Assembly: GCF_017351175.1 (NCBI RefSeq)
Contig: NZ_JAFMPN010000011.1
Location: 1-64,000 of the forward strand
Direction: 5' to 3'
Source of the DNA: Desulfovibrio sp. Huiquan2017
GTDB lineage: Bacteria > Desulfobacterota > Desulfovibrionia > Desulfovibrionales > Desulfovibrionaceae
Length of the DNA: 64,000 nt
Shown here: piece by piece, positions 35,113 through 44,437 of the stretch
Layout: every line of letters begins with the position of its first letter
Position numbering within the stretch: position 1 is the stretch's first letter
Notes under the pieces: generated by a model
Told to the model about the DNA's origin: nothing
Seen by the model: the letters and a program-made list of their open reading frames with translations, nothing else
Database searches by the model: none
Made by a program: the position numbers and the translations under genes

Positions 35113-36294
35113 CTAATACAAAACAGTTACGGCGGAAGAAACTCTTTTTGCCTTCTCTACGGCAGTCTCAACGTCGTCGGCAAGGGCCAAGGCAACGCCG
35201 AGACGACGGACTCCGGCGCATTCGCCTTTCCCGAAGATCAGAACCTTTGTATCCGCCTCACGAAGCGCGACGCCAAGGCCATCAAAGGCGGGCTTGACCG
35301 AGGTGCCGTTGGATAAAATCACACTCGAAGCGGCGGCTCCGTATTGCCGGATACCCGGAATAGGCAAGCCCAAAACAGCTCTCACATGCAAGGCGAATTC
35401 GCTTAAATCCTGAGAGATGACAGTGACCAGGCCGGTATCGTGAGGACGAGGGGACACTTCACTGAAGATGACATCACCATCTTTCACAAAGAGTTCAACC
35501 CCAAAAAGGCCACGTCCACCGAGAGCGTCCGTGATCTTGCGGGCATATTCCTGAGCCTTCGCAAGGGTCGCCTCGCTCATGGGTTGCGGCTGCCAGGACT
35601 CACGGTAATCCCCATTCTCCTGCCGGTGTCCGATCGGCTCGCAAAACGAGGTTCCATCAACGTGCCGCACGGTCAACAGGGTGATCTCGTAATCAAAGGG
35701 GATAAACTTTTCGATGATGACACGCCCTTCACCGGTACGGCCGCCGGACTGGGAATAATCCCAGGCCTTTTGGATATCAGCCTCGCTTTTCACCGTGGAC
35801 TGCCCTTTTCCGGAAGAACTCATGATGGGTTTGACCACGCAGGGGATACCGATTTCAGCCACTGCCGCCCGGTATTCCTCTTCCGTATCGGCAAAGCGGT
35901 ACGGCGAGGTGGTCAGGCCGACCTCCTCGGCGGCAAGACGCCGAATGCCTTCACGATCCATTGTCAGCTTCGTCGCCTTGGCGGTCGGGACGACATTGAA
36001 TCCCTCTTCTTCCAGCTCGACCAAAGTAGACGTGGCAATAGCCTCGATCTCGGGCACAATATAGTCCGGCTTCTCTTCCGTAATGACCCGGCGAAGCGCG
36101 TCGCCATCCAACATGGACATGGTGTAAGAGCGGTGGGCCACCTGCATGGCAGGGGTATCTTCATAACGATCGACCACAATCGTCTCGATGCCGAGACGCT
36201 GCGCTTCGATCACAACTTCCTTGCCAAGCTCGCCGCCACCAAGGAGCATCATTTTCTTTGCCGATGCGGTTTTGGCCGTTCCCAATACTGTCAT
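35113..36294 (-). CDS. purT: formate-dependent phosphoribosylglycinamide formyltransferase
   Basis: This 393-residue ATP-grasp enzyme forms formyl-GAR from GAR, formate and ATP in purine synthesis. It opens [20 protein letters not shown], with ATP-grasp blocks [14 protein letters not shown] and [29 protein letters not shown] site precedes the ATG; an ATG 13 codons earlier lacks one. Codon choice is visibly less GC-biased than in the flanking genes, and the gene sits between two direct repeats, which suggests acquisition as a unit. Confidence 0.95.
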   Translation of the reverse strand: MTVLGTAKTASAKKMMLLGGGELGKEVVIEAQRLGIETIVVDRYEDTPAMQVAHRSYTMSMLDGDALRRVITEEKPDYIVPEIEAIATSTLVELEEEGFNVVPTAKATKLTMDREGIRRLAAEEVGLTTSPYRFADTEEEYRAAVAEIGIPCVVKPIMSSSGKGQSTVKSEADIQKAWDYSQSGGRTGEGRVIIEKFIPFDYEITLLTVRHVDGTSFCEPIGHRQENGDYRESWQPQPMSEATLAKAQEYARKITDALGGRGLFGVELFVKDGDVIFSEVSPRPHDTGLVTVISQDLSEFALHVRAVLGLPIPGIRQYGAAASSVILSNGTSVKPAFDGLGVALREADTKVLIFGKGECAGVRRLGVALALADDVETAVEKAKRVSSAVTVLY

Positions 36295-36450
36295 ATCCAA
36301 TCCCTCTGAATTGATTAAAATCAGGCGTTGCACAAAGAATGCTCTATGCCAAAATTTCCCCTAAATTGAAAGGATTTCCCCTTTCGATTTCCGGGGGGAT
36401 ACGGCTCATGGGACCAGACTGGCCATGGAAGACCCAATACAGCGTGAAAA

Positions 36451-36624
36451 CCGTCCGCCGCCGAAGGCTACGCCAAGGCCGAGGTCACGGTCGACGGCGT
36501 GGATACGGCCCGCATCTCCTCCAAAACCATGGCGGCCCGCGATGTGCCCGGCGTAGAGATATTGGGCGGCTTCAATTTACATTGGGCGTTTGCGTCGGGC
36601 CAGACGTGGGGGGAAGCGTTGTAG
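36451..36624 (+). pseudogene. remnant of a BaiN-type gene 3' end
   Basis: An in-frame 58-codon stretch ending in TAG corresponds to the end of the intact flavoprotein gene (34779-34982). It keeps EGYAKAEVTV, GVDTARISSKTMAARDVPG and LGGFNLHWAFASG, but about 10 codons are missing between the last two blocks and the end reads QTWGEAL. Most base changes are synonymous, so it diverged as a gene before being cut. No start or N-terminal part exists. Confidence 0.85.
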
Positions 36625-36775
36625 AGTTGTTGGTCATAGCTTTGCACCAAACTCCGATACGAATTTCCACATAGCGACAGCATCATCGGTAATTGGCAAA
36701 TTTTCAAAATAAAGGCCTTGATTGACACGTTGTCGATCTAGGCCCTTTCTCAGCTTAAAAGCGGACGCTTTGGAG
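36451..36775 (+). repeat. direct repeat flanking purT, copy 2
   Basis: It comprises the pseudogene tail, a poorly matching spacer, and a decayed terminator (GGCCTTGATTGACACGTTG… then GCGGACGCTTTGGAG). It matches copy 1 in order and orientation. Confidence 0.8.
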
Positions 36776-36840
36776 CAAAAAACTTATTTGTTTAAAATAT
36801 ACTCCAGATGGATACAGCTCCCCCCAAAAATTTGTCCTTC

Positions 36841-38352
36841 CTACTCAAAATCGATTAGTTCAAGCCTCTCATATATGATATCGTGGTCATCCGGCTCAAG
36901 AGCCCACCTATACGCCGGGTGTACCTCCCATCCAAATCCGAAATCAACGAATCGTCCTGTGAGATATTTATTCTCTTCAAATGTTTTTCGCACGATCACA
37001 CCATCCTTGTTCTTTCTTCGAGCCGTTAAAAAATTAATTTTATACAAGAAATAATGCAATTGCTCTGCAGTCGCGGGGTGATCCAAGCCATTCGAAAAGA
37101 AGAAAGGCTCTTTAGCCATTGCCATTTGAATCTTCGCTTCAACCTGATTCGTTGTGTACACATACGACTCCGAGTATTTGCGATTTTTTTTTGCTGATGG
37201 CTTAAGAGCAAAAAGCAGTCGCCGAATGTCTGGAAGCTCCGACTTAAATTCATTTTCAGCATCTTGGACTCTTTCAAGTGAGTAATCCTCAAAAATGGCC
37301 TGCAAATCTTCTGTAAGAATCTTGTCCCTATTTTTTTTGCGGGCATTTCTGGCAGCAAGAGTACAAATCATGACCAAATCTCTTGGTCTATTCCTGACCA
37401 ACGACATCAGGATGCGATAGACAGGAGCATTTTCCCACTTACCGACTCCTTCGAAAGTCTGGGTCATAATTGGATTGAGGTAATTGGCCATCTGAGATTG
37501 ATGCATTGCCATTAAGTCGACTTCCGATGCATCCCTACCAAAAAATGTTTCCACTCTTTTAACAAGCAGCGCAAGAATTTGATGCCTTTCCCATGTATAC
37601 CAAATGACAGAACCGCCTATTTTATCGGTAGATTCATCTGATGTTCTAACAAGATAATACACATCAGATCGAAGTGATATCTTGAAATGGACATTGACCA
37701 TCTCATTACTAATATCCCTAACTGCATTTAATAACGCAGAAATTCTTCTGATATCTTCTCGTTTGCCTTCCCACCCTCGATCAAGATCATCAATATAAAC
37801 ATTGACCCTCTTATTGCTTTCAAAGTTATCAAAAATTGCCTTCTTTGAACTGTCGACAATGTCATTTTTTCTTAACAGATCCAAAACACTTGATATTAAC
37901 TTATTCGTTGGGAATGAGACTGTGGATATCTTTTCGACCTTGTCCTTGGCAAATTTTTTGATGATTTTGTCAGCGATTATGTCCTTTAACCCCTTATCCC
38001 AATCGCGAATGATACGTAAGAAATCTTCATAATTTTCTCCGATCCCCACTACATCGTTTGGCTGAATTTCTATGGGAAGAATTCCTTTGTCGACATCTTC
38101 AGCTGCCGCAATTTTGAACAATGCAGACTTGCCGATCCCTTTATGCCCGACCAAAACTCTAAGCTTTAAATCAGCAGCAACTTGTTCATAAATGTCATTC
38201 TTGAAGTAATACTCTTTCAATCTAGCGACATCTTCGTCTTCAGCCGCCTCATGGCCGAACATTTTTCGAATGTTTTCTTCTGAAAAGACATTCTTGATTT
38301 TTAACCTACCGGCCTTGGCTTCTTTTTGTAATTGTAAAAACGGGTTCGACAT
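36841..38352 (-). CDS. P-loop ATPase of the Sll1717 type
   Basis: This 503-residue protein has a Walker A GHKGIGKS at about 69-76, Walker B YIDDLDRG at about 186-193, a downstream KISLRSDVYYLVR strand and NRPRDLVMIC. The pattern fits the Sll1717-family P-loop ATPases (KAP/STAND-like). No effector domain is recognised; the C-terminal ~150 residues are unassigned. The gene is markedly AT-rich compared with everything around it, follows the purT repeat, and stands alone. It looks horizontally acquired and could belong to a defence or stress system (inference). Confidence 0.72.
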   Translation of the reverse strand: MSNPFLQLQKEAKAGRLKIKNVFSEENIRKMFGHEAAEDEDVARLKEYYFKNDIYEQVAADLKLRVLVGHKGIGKSALFKIAAAEDVDKGILPIEIQPNDVVGIGENYEDFLRIIRDWDKGLKDIIADKIIKKFAKDKVEKISTVSFPTNKLISSVLDLLRKNDIVDSSKKAIFDNFESNKRVNVYIDDLDRGWEGKREDIRRISALLNAVRDISNEMVNVHFKISLRSDVYYLVRTSDESTDKIGGSVIWYTWERHQILALLVKRVETFFGRDASEVDLMAMHQSQMANYLNPIMTQTFEGVGKWENAPVYRILMSLVRNRPRDLVMICTLAARNARKKNRDKILTEDLQAIFEDYSLERVQDAENEFKSELPDIRRLLFALKPSAKKNRKYSESYVYTTNQVEAKIQMAMAKEPFFFSNGLDHPATAEQLHYFLYKINFLTARRKNKDGVIVRKTFEENKYLTGRFVDFGFGWEVHPAYRWALEPDDHDIIYERLELIDFE

Positions 38353-39099
38353 TGGGACCTCAAATTCAAAAGGATGAGTAATACGACAATATCCTCAGTG
38401 TATAATTTATCATCCCGAAACACATAAACCAAATAAATATCAGTTGTCTATACTTTATTAAGTAAGCTAAATCGCGTAGGGAAAAATCCACTGTGTGGAG
38501 ATTTCGACCTCCCCTTGTTCTCAAATTTGCTCCTTTGGCCACTAATCAAAATTGGCGAGACACATGCTCTCAGGCTGTTGAAAGGTTCTTCTCAAACAAC
38601 CCACCAAACTTGCCTTTTGATTTTTGCTACAGAACTTGCGACAGCAATGCCAGCAGTTCTGCGGTGACTTGCTAAAGAACAGGCCCTTGGGCAATTCCTT
38701 TACCCCCAGCTCAGGCAGAGAACCAATTAAAATAAACGGAATAAACCGACTCCTGTTTAAGGAGCGAGCTCGAAAAGCGGGTTGGGGAAAGAACTCCAAC
38801 TAAAATCCAAAGCCCCTCATCTCCGTCGCCATTCCGCCTGCCCCCTCCCCCCCAAAAAACACCCCGCGATTTGCGCAAGGAAAACGCCGCACCATGATTC
38901 GATCATGGCACGGCGTTTGTCGTTTTTCTTGCGCAAATCGCAAACCGGCACGGCGAGGGGCGTTCGTACAAACCTCGCCGAAGGCGACATGGGGGGTCCA
39001 GGGGGCTTTGCTCCCTGGCGGGTGCAGGGCAGCGCCCTGCCCGTCGGAGACGCCCCTGCGGCGAGCAGCCGCCGGAGGCATCCCAACGCAATCACAAAA
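38353..39099. other. 747-bp non-coding stretch at the island edge
   Basis: The first 450 nt are AT-rich and hold no convincing gene. The GC-rich end carries nested hairpins (CCAGGGGGCTTTGCTCCCTGG and GCAGGGCAGCGCCCTGC near 39000-39045) and the long stem-loop at 38866-38941. Confidence 0.5.
38866..38941 (-). terminator. 76-nt long stem-loop, probable terminator of rdgB
   Basis: GCGATTTGCGCAAG/CTTGCGCAAATCGC outer arms enclose an inner CCATGATTCGATCATGG palindrome and AAACGCCG/CGGCGTTT. On the minus strand it is followed by GGGGTGTTTTTTGG. Confidence 0.7.
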
Positions 39100-39708
39100 C
39101 TATTTGTTGGCTTTCTCCCAAAACCCGGGCCACTGCTCCAACAGCTTCTTCATGGCCTTGCCCCGGTGGGAGCGGCCGTTCTTGACCTCGGGGTCGAGCT
39201 CGGCCACGTGCAGACCGGACTCGGGGTCGATGACGATGACGTCATAGCCGAAACCGCCCTTGCCCTTGTAGCCGTGGCCGACGGTGATCTCGTAGGCCCC
39301 GTCCGCATGGATCTCCGTGCCGTTGGGCGCGGAGGCGGCCATGACGCAGCGGTAGCGGCCCGTGCGTTTGTCGTCGGGCACGTCCTTCATTTCGGCCAGC
39401 ATCTTCTCGTTGTTGTCGCGGTCGTCGTGCTGCTCGCCCGCATAGCGCGCGGAGTAGACGCCGGGGCGGCCGCCCAGGGCGTCGATCTCGATGCCCGAGT
39501 CATCGGCCACGGCCACCATGCCGGTGATCTTGGCCACGGCGCGCGCCTTGATGAAGGCGTTGTCCAGAAAGGTCTCGCCGGTTTCGGGAATATCGCCGAT
39601 CTCCGGGAATTCGGCCAGGCTCTTCACGGCCACCCCGAAGGGCTCGAGCATGACGGACAGCTCCCGGATCTTGCCCTTGTTGTTGGTCGCCAGAACGATG
39701 GTATCCAT
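39100..39708 (-). CDS. rdgB: XTP/dITP diphosphatase (RdgB/HAM1)
   Basis: This 202-residue house-cleaning enzyme hydrolyses ITP, dITP and XTP to monophosphates. Motifs: ATNNKGKIREL (about 7-17), ETGETFLDNAFIKA, VADDSGIEIDALGG, GGFGYD and the C-terminal SHRGKAM. GGGGGAAG precedes the ATG. It lies 40 nt after the sensor kinase gene in the same orientation, so they may be cotranscribed. Confidence 0.95.
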   Translation of the reverse strand: MDTIVLATNNKGKIRELSVMLEPFGVAVKSLAEFPEIGDIPETGETFLDNAFIKARAVAKITGMVAVADDSGIEIDALGGRPGVYSARYAGEQHDDRDNNEKMLAEMKDVPDDKRTGRYRCVMAASAPNGTEIHADGAYEITVGHGYKGKGGFGYDVIVIDPESGLHVAELDPEVKNGRSHRGKAMKKLLEQWPGFWEKANK

Positions 39709-39748
39709 ACATCTTCCCCCTGAGGTGGTGTGTTTCAGGGGGACGAAC

Positions 39749-41230
39749 CTACGCGGAGTCGCCGGAATCTTCAACCGCCAGGATGGGCGGCAGGTACAGG
39801 GTCACCTTGGTGCCGACCCCCTCCATGGAGATCAGGTCCACCCGGCCTCCCAGCTCGCCCACAATCTTGTGAATCTGGGCCAGGCCCAGGCCCACGCCCT
39901 TGTCCTTGGTGGAGAAAAACGGACTGAAGATCTTGTCGCGGATGTCCAGCGGGATGCCCATGCCGGTGTCCTCCACGGCGAGCATGGCCATATCCTGGCT
40001 CATGGTCGTGGTCACGAACAGCTTGCCGCCCGAGGACATGGCCTCCAGGCCGTTCTTGATGAGATTGATGAGACACTGCTTGATCATGTCCGGGTTGGCG
40101 TGGACCTTGGCCATGCCTTCATCCAGGGAGATGTGCGGCTCCACATTCTGGTTGGAGCACGGCAACTGCATGACGTCCATGGTGGCCGAGACCACCTCGT
40201 TCAGGTCCACTTCGGCCACCCGGGCCTCGGTGGGCCGGGTGAAATTGAGCAGGCTGCGCAGGACCTCGTCCAGCCGCCGGGACTCGTCCAGGATGATGGA
40301 CAGTTTCTCGCGCGCCTTGTCGCTCACATCCTTCTCGCGCATGAGCGAATTGGCGAAGCCGCTGATGGAGAAAAGCGGGTTGCGGATTTCATGGGCCATG
40401 TAGGTGGACAGCTCGCCGATGGAGGCCAGCCGCTCCGCCTGTTGCAGCCGATTCTCCATGGCCCGGCGATGGGTGATGTCGCGGCGGATGGCGACCACGT
40501 GGTTGATCGCGCCGTCCTCGTCGGCCACCGGGCTGGTGTATACCCGGAAATACTGGACCCGCCCGTCGGGGTCCACGAAGCTGGTGGTGGACTCGGCGGG
40601 AGCGCGGGTGCGCAGGGTCTTTTCGAAGGGGTCCTCCCACTTCTCGCATTCGTTCTCGCCGGACTGGGAAAAGATCTCGCAGTAGCTCTTGCCCTCCAGG
40701 ACGCGCTTGGGCAGGCCGGAGCGGTCCAGCACGGTCTGGTTCATGCCGAGGACCTTGCCGGTCCGGTCCAGAAAGAGGATTTCCTGGTCCATCTGGTCGA
40801 TGATGGTCTTGAGCATGTTCTGGGTCTGCAACAGATCCACCTTGCAGGCCACCCACATCCGGTTGGAGGCCAGCAGGTTGATGAAGAAATGCGCCGCGCC
40901 GCGCTCTACCAGGGTGATGGACGGGGGCAGATATTTGCGCAGTTCGTAGACCAGGCTCGGTCGGCCCGTGGCCTCGATGACCATGTTGATCTCGGGATGC
41001 TTCTCCAGCATGGCCTTGTAGCCCGCATAGGTGGGGATGATGCGGCCCGAATCATGGGCTTCGGGGAGCACGGCCTCGCCCGGCAGAGCCACGGCCACCA
41101 CGCCGATTTCCTTGAGGATCTCGTCGTTGCTCCGATCCTTGAACATCTCCCAGAAGGCCAGCAGCGCGGGGATATCCCCGATCACGCCGATAATGTAGCG
41201 CTTGTCGTCCACGACGGAACCTTCAATCAT
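39749..41230 (-). CDS. orphan sensor histidine kinase with Rossmann-like N-terminus
   Basis: This 493-residue soluble kinase has no transmembrane segment. Residues about 11-122 look like a homoserine/aspartate-dehydrogenase-type Rossmann domain (VIEATGRPSLVYELRKYLPP, VERGAAHFFINLL), though GxGxxG is degraded to GVIGDIP. A PAS domain follows (about 135-255). The HisKA box has His280 (HEIRNPLF). The HATPase domain shows NLIKNGLEA, DTGMGIP and GLGLAQIHKIV. No response regulator is adjacent; the NtrC-type regulator at 45.9 kb is a candidate partner. Confidence 0.85.
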   Translation of the reverse strand: MIEGSVVDDKRYIIGVIGDIPALLAFWEMFKDRSNDEILKEIGVVAVALPGEAVLPEAHDSGRIIPTYAGYKAMLEKHPEINMVIEATGRPSLVYELRKYLPPSITLVERGAAHFFINLLASNRMWVACKVDLLQTQNMLKTIIDQMDQEILFLDRTGKVLGMNQTVLDRSGLPKRVLEGKSYCEIFSQSGENECEKWEDPFEKTLRTRAPAESTTSFVDPDGRVQYFRVYTSPVADEDGAINHVVAIRRDITHRRAMENRLQQAERLASIGELSTYMAHEIRNPLFSISGFANSLMREKDVSDKAREKLSIILDESRRLDEVLRSLLNFTRPTEARVAEVDLNEVVSATMDVMQLPCSNQNVEPHISLDEGMAKVHANPDMIKQCLINLIKNGLEAMSSGGKLFVTTTMSQDMAMLAVEDTGMGIPLDIRDKIFSPFFSTKDKGVGLGLAQIHKIVGELGGRVDLISMEGVGTKVTLYLPPILAVEDSGDSA

Positions 41231-41332
41231 TTGACCTCCTCCCCGTCCTATGCTCAGTTGGCGCGCGTCCGGGCTGGACTTTGCACCGACTGAAGATTAC
41301 CCCATTCAGGAAACGTTATCAAAGGAAATGAC

Positions 41333-42658
41333 ATGCCGAAAGCCGCCCCTCCCGTGCGAACATACACCGTCAGCCTGGGCTGCCCCAAGAACCGGGTGGA
41401 TACCGAGCGGCTGCTCGGCGCGCTCGGACCGCGCATGGTCCCGGCGGACAATGCGGCCGAAGCCGACCTGGTGCTGGTCAACACCTGCGGCTTCATCCAA
41501 CCCGCCATCGAGGAGTCCGTGGCCACCATCCTGGATGTGGTGGGCGAGGCCGCCGAAGCCTTCGCCAAAACGGGACGCAGGCCGCTTCTCTGCGTGGCCG
41601 GATGCCTGGTCTCGCGCTACGGCGACGACCTCAAGAGCGAGTTGCCCGAAGTGGACCTGTGGCTGAACACCGAACAAATCGAGCAATGGCCCGCCATGGC
41701 CGCCCGCGCCCTCGACGTCCGGCTGTCCGGCGACACCCCGCGCAGCCTGTCCACCGGCCCGTCATACGCCTACCTCAAGGTCTCGGAAGGGTGCTCCCAC
41801 AACTGCCGATTCTGCACCATCCCATCCATCCGGGGCCCGCACAGAAGCTGGCCCGTGGATTTCCTCCTGAACGAAGCCCGGCTGCTGGCCGGACAAGTGC
41901 CCGAGATCATCGTGGTGGGCCAGGATTCCACGGCCTACGGCTCGGACCTCGGCCCGGGCAACGACCTGCCCGCCCTGTTCAAGGGGTTGGCCGCCATTCC
42001 CGGCCTCGACTGGCTGCGCATCATGTACCTCTACCCCGCCGGGCTGACCGAATCCCTGCTCGGACTGCTGCGCGACACGGGCGCGCCGTTTCTGCCCTAT
42101 TTCGACATCCCCTTGCAGCACGCCCACCCGGAGGTGCTCGGTTCCATGGGCCGCCCGTTCGCCCGCAACCCGGAAAAAGTCGTGGAGCGGGTGCGCAAAT
42201 TCTTCCCCGAGGCCGCCCTGCGCACCACCTTCATCGTCGGCTACCCAGGCGAGACCGAGGATCATTTCCAAACCCTCATGGACTTTGTCCGCAACACCCG
42301 GTTCCACCACCTCGGGGTCTTCCCCTATTGGGCCGAGGAAGGCACGCCCGCGGCCGCCATGGCCGACCAGGTCCCGGAAGCGGTCAAGCTGGACCGCCGC
42401 GACCGGCTCATGGCCCTCCAGGCCGAGATCAGCGCCGAAATCCTGGAAGGATACGTGGGCGAGACCGTGCCCGTTGTCATCGAACGGGAGTCGGAGGAAT
42501 GGCCCGGCCTGTATGTCGGGCGGGCATGGTTCCAGGCCCCGGAGGTGGACGGGGTGACCTATGTCGGCGCTCCGCCCGACGCCCGCCTGGAGCCGGGCGT
42601 GATTCTCGACGTCGAGATAGAGAAGGCCGACACGTATGATCTTTCGGGGCTCGTGTAG
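41333..42658 (+). CDS. rimO: ribosomal protein S12 methylthiotransferase RimO
   Basis: This 441-residue radical-SAM enzyme adds a methylthio group to an Asp of S12. The N-terminal UPF0004 domain has three cysteines (LGCPKN, NTCGF, VAGC), the radical SAM motif is CSHNCRFC, and a TRAM domain ends the protein (about 375-441). AAGGAAATGAC gives the ribosome site. It is divergent from the sensor kinase gene and ends at a strong terminator. Confidence 0.96.
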   Translation: MPKAAPPVRTYTVSLGCPKNRVDTERLLGALGPRMVPADNAAEADLVLVNTCGFIQPAIEESVATILDVVGEAAEAFAKTGRRPLLCVAGCLVSRYGDDLKSELPEVDLWLNTEQIEQWPAMAARALDVRLSGDTPRSLSTGPSYAYLKVSEGCSHNCRFCTIPSIRGPHRSWPVDFLLNEARLLAGQVPEIIVVGQDSTAYGSDLGPGNDLPALFKGLAAIPGLDWLRIMYLYPAGLTESLLGLLRDTGAPFLPYFDIPLQHAHPEVLGSMGRPFARNPEKVVERVRKFFPEAALRTTFIVGYPGETEDHFQTLMDFVRNTRFHHLGVFPYWAEEGTPAAAMADQVPEAVKLDRRDRLMALQAEISAEILEGYVGETVPVVIERESEEWPGLYVGRAWFQAPEVDGVTYVGAPPDARLEPGVILDVEIEKADTYDLSGLV

Positions 42659-42697
42659 GGCCTCCGGGAAATGCGTTCCCAAGCCATCAGACGATAA

Positions 42698-42727
42698 GAA
42701 AGGCCGCCCACGGGGCGGCCTTTTCGT
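42698..42727. terminator. bidirectional terminator
   Basis: AAAGGCCGCCC/GGGCGGCCTTTT between rimO and the convergent radical SAM gene. Confidence 0.85.
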
Positions 42728-42775
42728 TGAAGAACACGCGGCGGGCAAGGAAATGCCCGTCCAATTCGCCGTCCG

Positions 42776-44164
42776 CTATCCGGCCTCTCCATGGAGCAAT
42801 TGCTTCCATCGCCTGGCCTCGTCCCAGTTGAAACCGCCGGGCACGCAGGGCCAGATGGAATTATTCTGGAAGAGCGGCTCGTCCCCGATGGGGTACGGGC
42901 TCGCCGCGCAGGCCGTGTCGAACATGGGCGAGCCGGGGATGGGCGTGTAATGCGCCAAATGAGGACGGAACCCATAGCCGCGCACATGGCGAACCGCCTG
43001 CTCCACGTTGCCCAAGTCCTGGCCGGGCAAACCGAAGAGGATGTACACGCCGATGTCGTCGAGATCGAAGCCCGCCGCAACAAGATTCCTCGCCCCCGCC
43101 TCCCACTGTTCGCGGGTCAGCTTGACGTCGTGACGATGGTCGAAATCCGTGGTCTCCAGCCCCAGGCGGACCGTGGTCAGCCCGGCCGCCTTGAGACGGG
43201 CGCAGACCTCGGGAGTGAGATGGCGCACGTGCATGGCGTTGGGCGTGTGCAGCCGCAAGTCCATGTCCGAGCCCGCGATGCGATCCAGGACCGGCCAGAG
43301 CCAGCGGTCCGGGTTGACCAACAGCGCGTCGTCGTAAAAGGCGAAATCGCGCACGCCCCGGTCGTACTCCGCCCGTATGGTTGCCATGACGGCGTTGGGC
43401 GCGCCCTGGCGGAAATGGGGATACAGGGCATGGCTGGCGCAGTATTCGCAGTGAAAGGGACAGCCTCGCGAACCGAGCAGAATGGAATAGGCCGGATCGG
43501 CATAAAGGTCGAGAGCCAATGAAAGGGCCTTGTTCCCGGTAGGTTGTGCGGCATCAAAATCAATCAAGTCACAGAGCCTGGCCCAGTTGGCGGATGTTTC
43601 CAGCGGCCCTTGCAGGAGGTGGGCCTTGGCGTGGGTCCGGGCATGGTCTCCGCACAGGGTGGCGTAGGTGCCGCCAAGGAAACGCGGAGTGTCGGGCCAC
43701 AGTTCCGCGCAGACGTCGAGAATGTCCAGCGCGCCCGGGTACCAATAGGTCATGATGGTCGTGACCAGCACGGCGTCCGGGACGGGATCGAGGGCCTCCA
43801 GGGCCTCGACGATCCGCTGGCGGGGCAGACCATAGCGCGAGTAGCGGCGGTCCATGAACGCCAGCGGCGTGGGCGGGGCGATTGCTTCCTTGGGATAATG
43901 GCCAGTACCGTACTTGCCGGTCTTGGGCCACTTGAGGCCGCGCTCGGGGTCGGACCGCCAGGTGGGGTCCAGGCAATCCAGGAGAGCCACCGAGGCCCCG
44001 GCGGCGCGAAGCATATCCAGGCAGGCGAGCAGTCCGGCCGGACGCGACCAGACGTTGAAGGCCGCGAAGTCGGTGATCCATGGATTGATGCCCAGGACGA
44101 ACGGGCCGTCTTCCCGGCCGGGGAGGCTCGACCGGGGAATATGCGGAAAGACGGGCCGGGTCAT
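42776..44164 (-). CDS. B12-binding-domain radical SAM protein
   Basis: This 462-residue protein has an N-terminal cobalamin-binding-like domain (about 20-200; GINPWITDFAAFN, DAVLVTTIMTYWYPG, FLGGTYATL) and a radical SAM core with CPFHCEYC (about 233-240). The substrate is unknown. It starts 3 nt after the stop of a small two-helix membrane-protein gene, so the two are coupled. The class includes many methyltransferases and anaerobic biosynthetic enzymes. Confidence 0.87.
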   Translation of the reverse strand: MTRPVFPHIPRSSLPGREDGPFVLGINPWITDFAAFNVWSRPAGLLACLDMLRAAGASVALLDCLDPTWRSDPERGLKWPKTGKYGTGHYPKEAIAPPTPLAFMDRRYSRYGLPRQRIVEALEALDPVPDAVLVTTIMTYWYPGALDILDVCAELWPDTPRFLGGTYATLCGDHARTHAKAHLLQGPLETSANWARLCDLIDFDAAQPTGNKALSLALDLYADPAYSILLGSRGCPFHCEYCASHALYPHFRQGAPNAVMATIRAEYDRGVRDFAFYDDALLVNPDRWLWPVLDRIAGSDMDLRLHTPNAMHVRHLTPEVCARLKAAGLTTVRLGLETTDFDHRHDVKLTREQWEAGARNLVAAGFDLDDIGVYILFGLPGQDLGNVEQAVRHVRGYGFRPHLAHYTPIPGSPMFDTACAASPYPIGDEPLFQNNSIWPCVPGGFNWDEARRWKQLLHGEAG

Positions 44165-44167
44165 GGG

Positions 44168-44344
44168 CTAATGGTGCAGGATGTTGGTCAGAATGGACAT
44201 CCCGAGCATGACGATGACCACGATGAGCAGGATGTTGGTCATCCGGTCGCGCCGCGCCGCGCGCTGCTGCTTGGACCGGGTGAACTGGCCCAGAATTAGA
44301 AAAATCAAGCCAAGGATGATGATCAGTTTGACAAGCAGGCTCAT
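44168..44344 (-). CDS. 58-residue two-helix membrane protein
   Basis: MSLLVKLIIILGLIFLILG (helix 1) is followed by a very basic loop (SKQQRAARRDR) and a second helix (about 36-55), ending ILHH. The TAG lies 3 nt before the ATG of the B12 radical SAM protein, so they form an operon. GGGGAGG precedes the start. I cannot assign a function. Confidence 0.68.
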   Translation of the reverse strand: MSLLVKLIIILGLIFLILGQFTRSKQQRAARRDRMTNILLIVVIVMLGMSILTNILHH

Positions 44345-44437
44345 GGGGAGGGTGTAGCGGGTTTTTCCGGAAAAGTCTCGCCGAGGGTGAAGGCGCCGCC
44401 GCGATGCATGCGCCGGGAACGGACGGACGCCGCCCGG

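Noticed and set aside
38542..38799. An 85-codon minus-strand frame beside the AT-rich ATPase gene
   Set aside because: No ribosome site, no similarity, and odd composition; treated as non-coding.
38984..39090. Possible CRISPR-like or tandem repeats near 39 kb
   Set aside because: These are different nested hairpins, not equal repeats with spacers.
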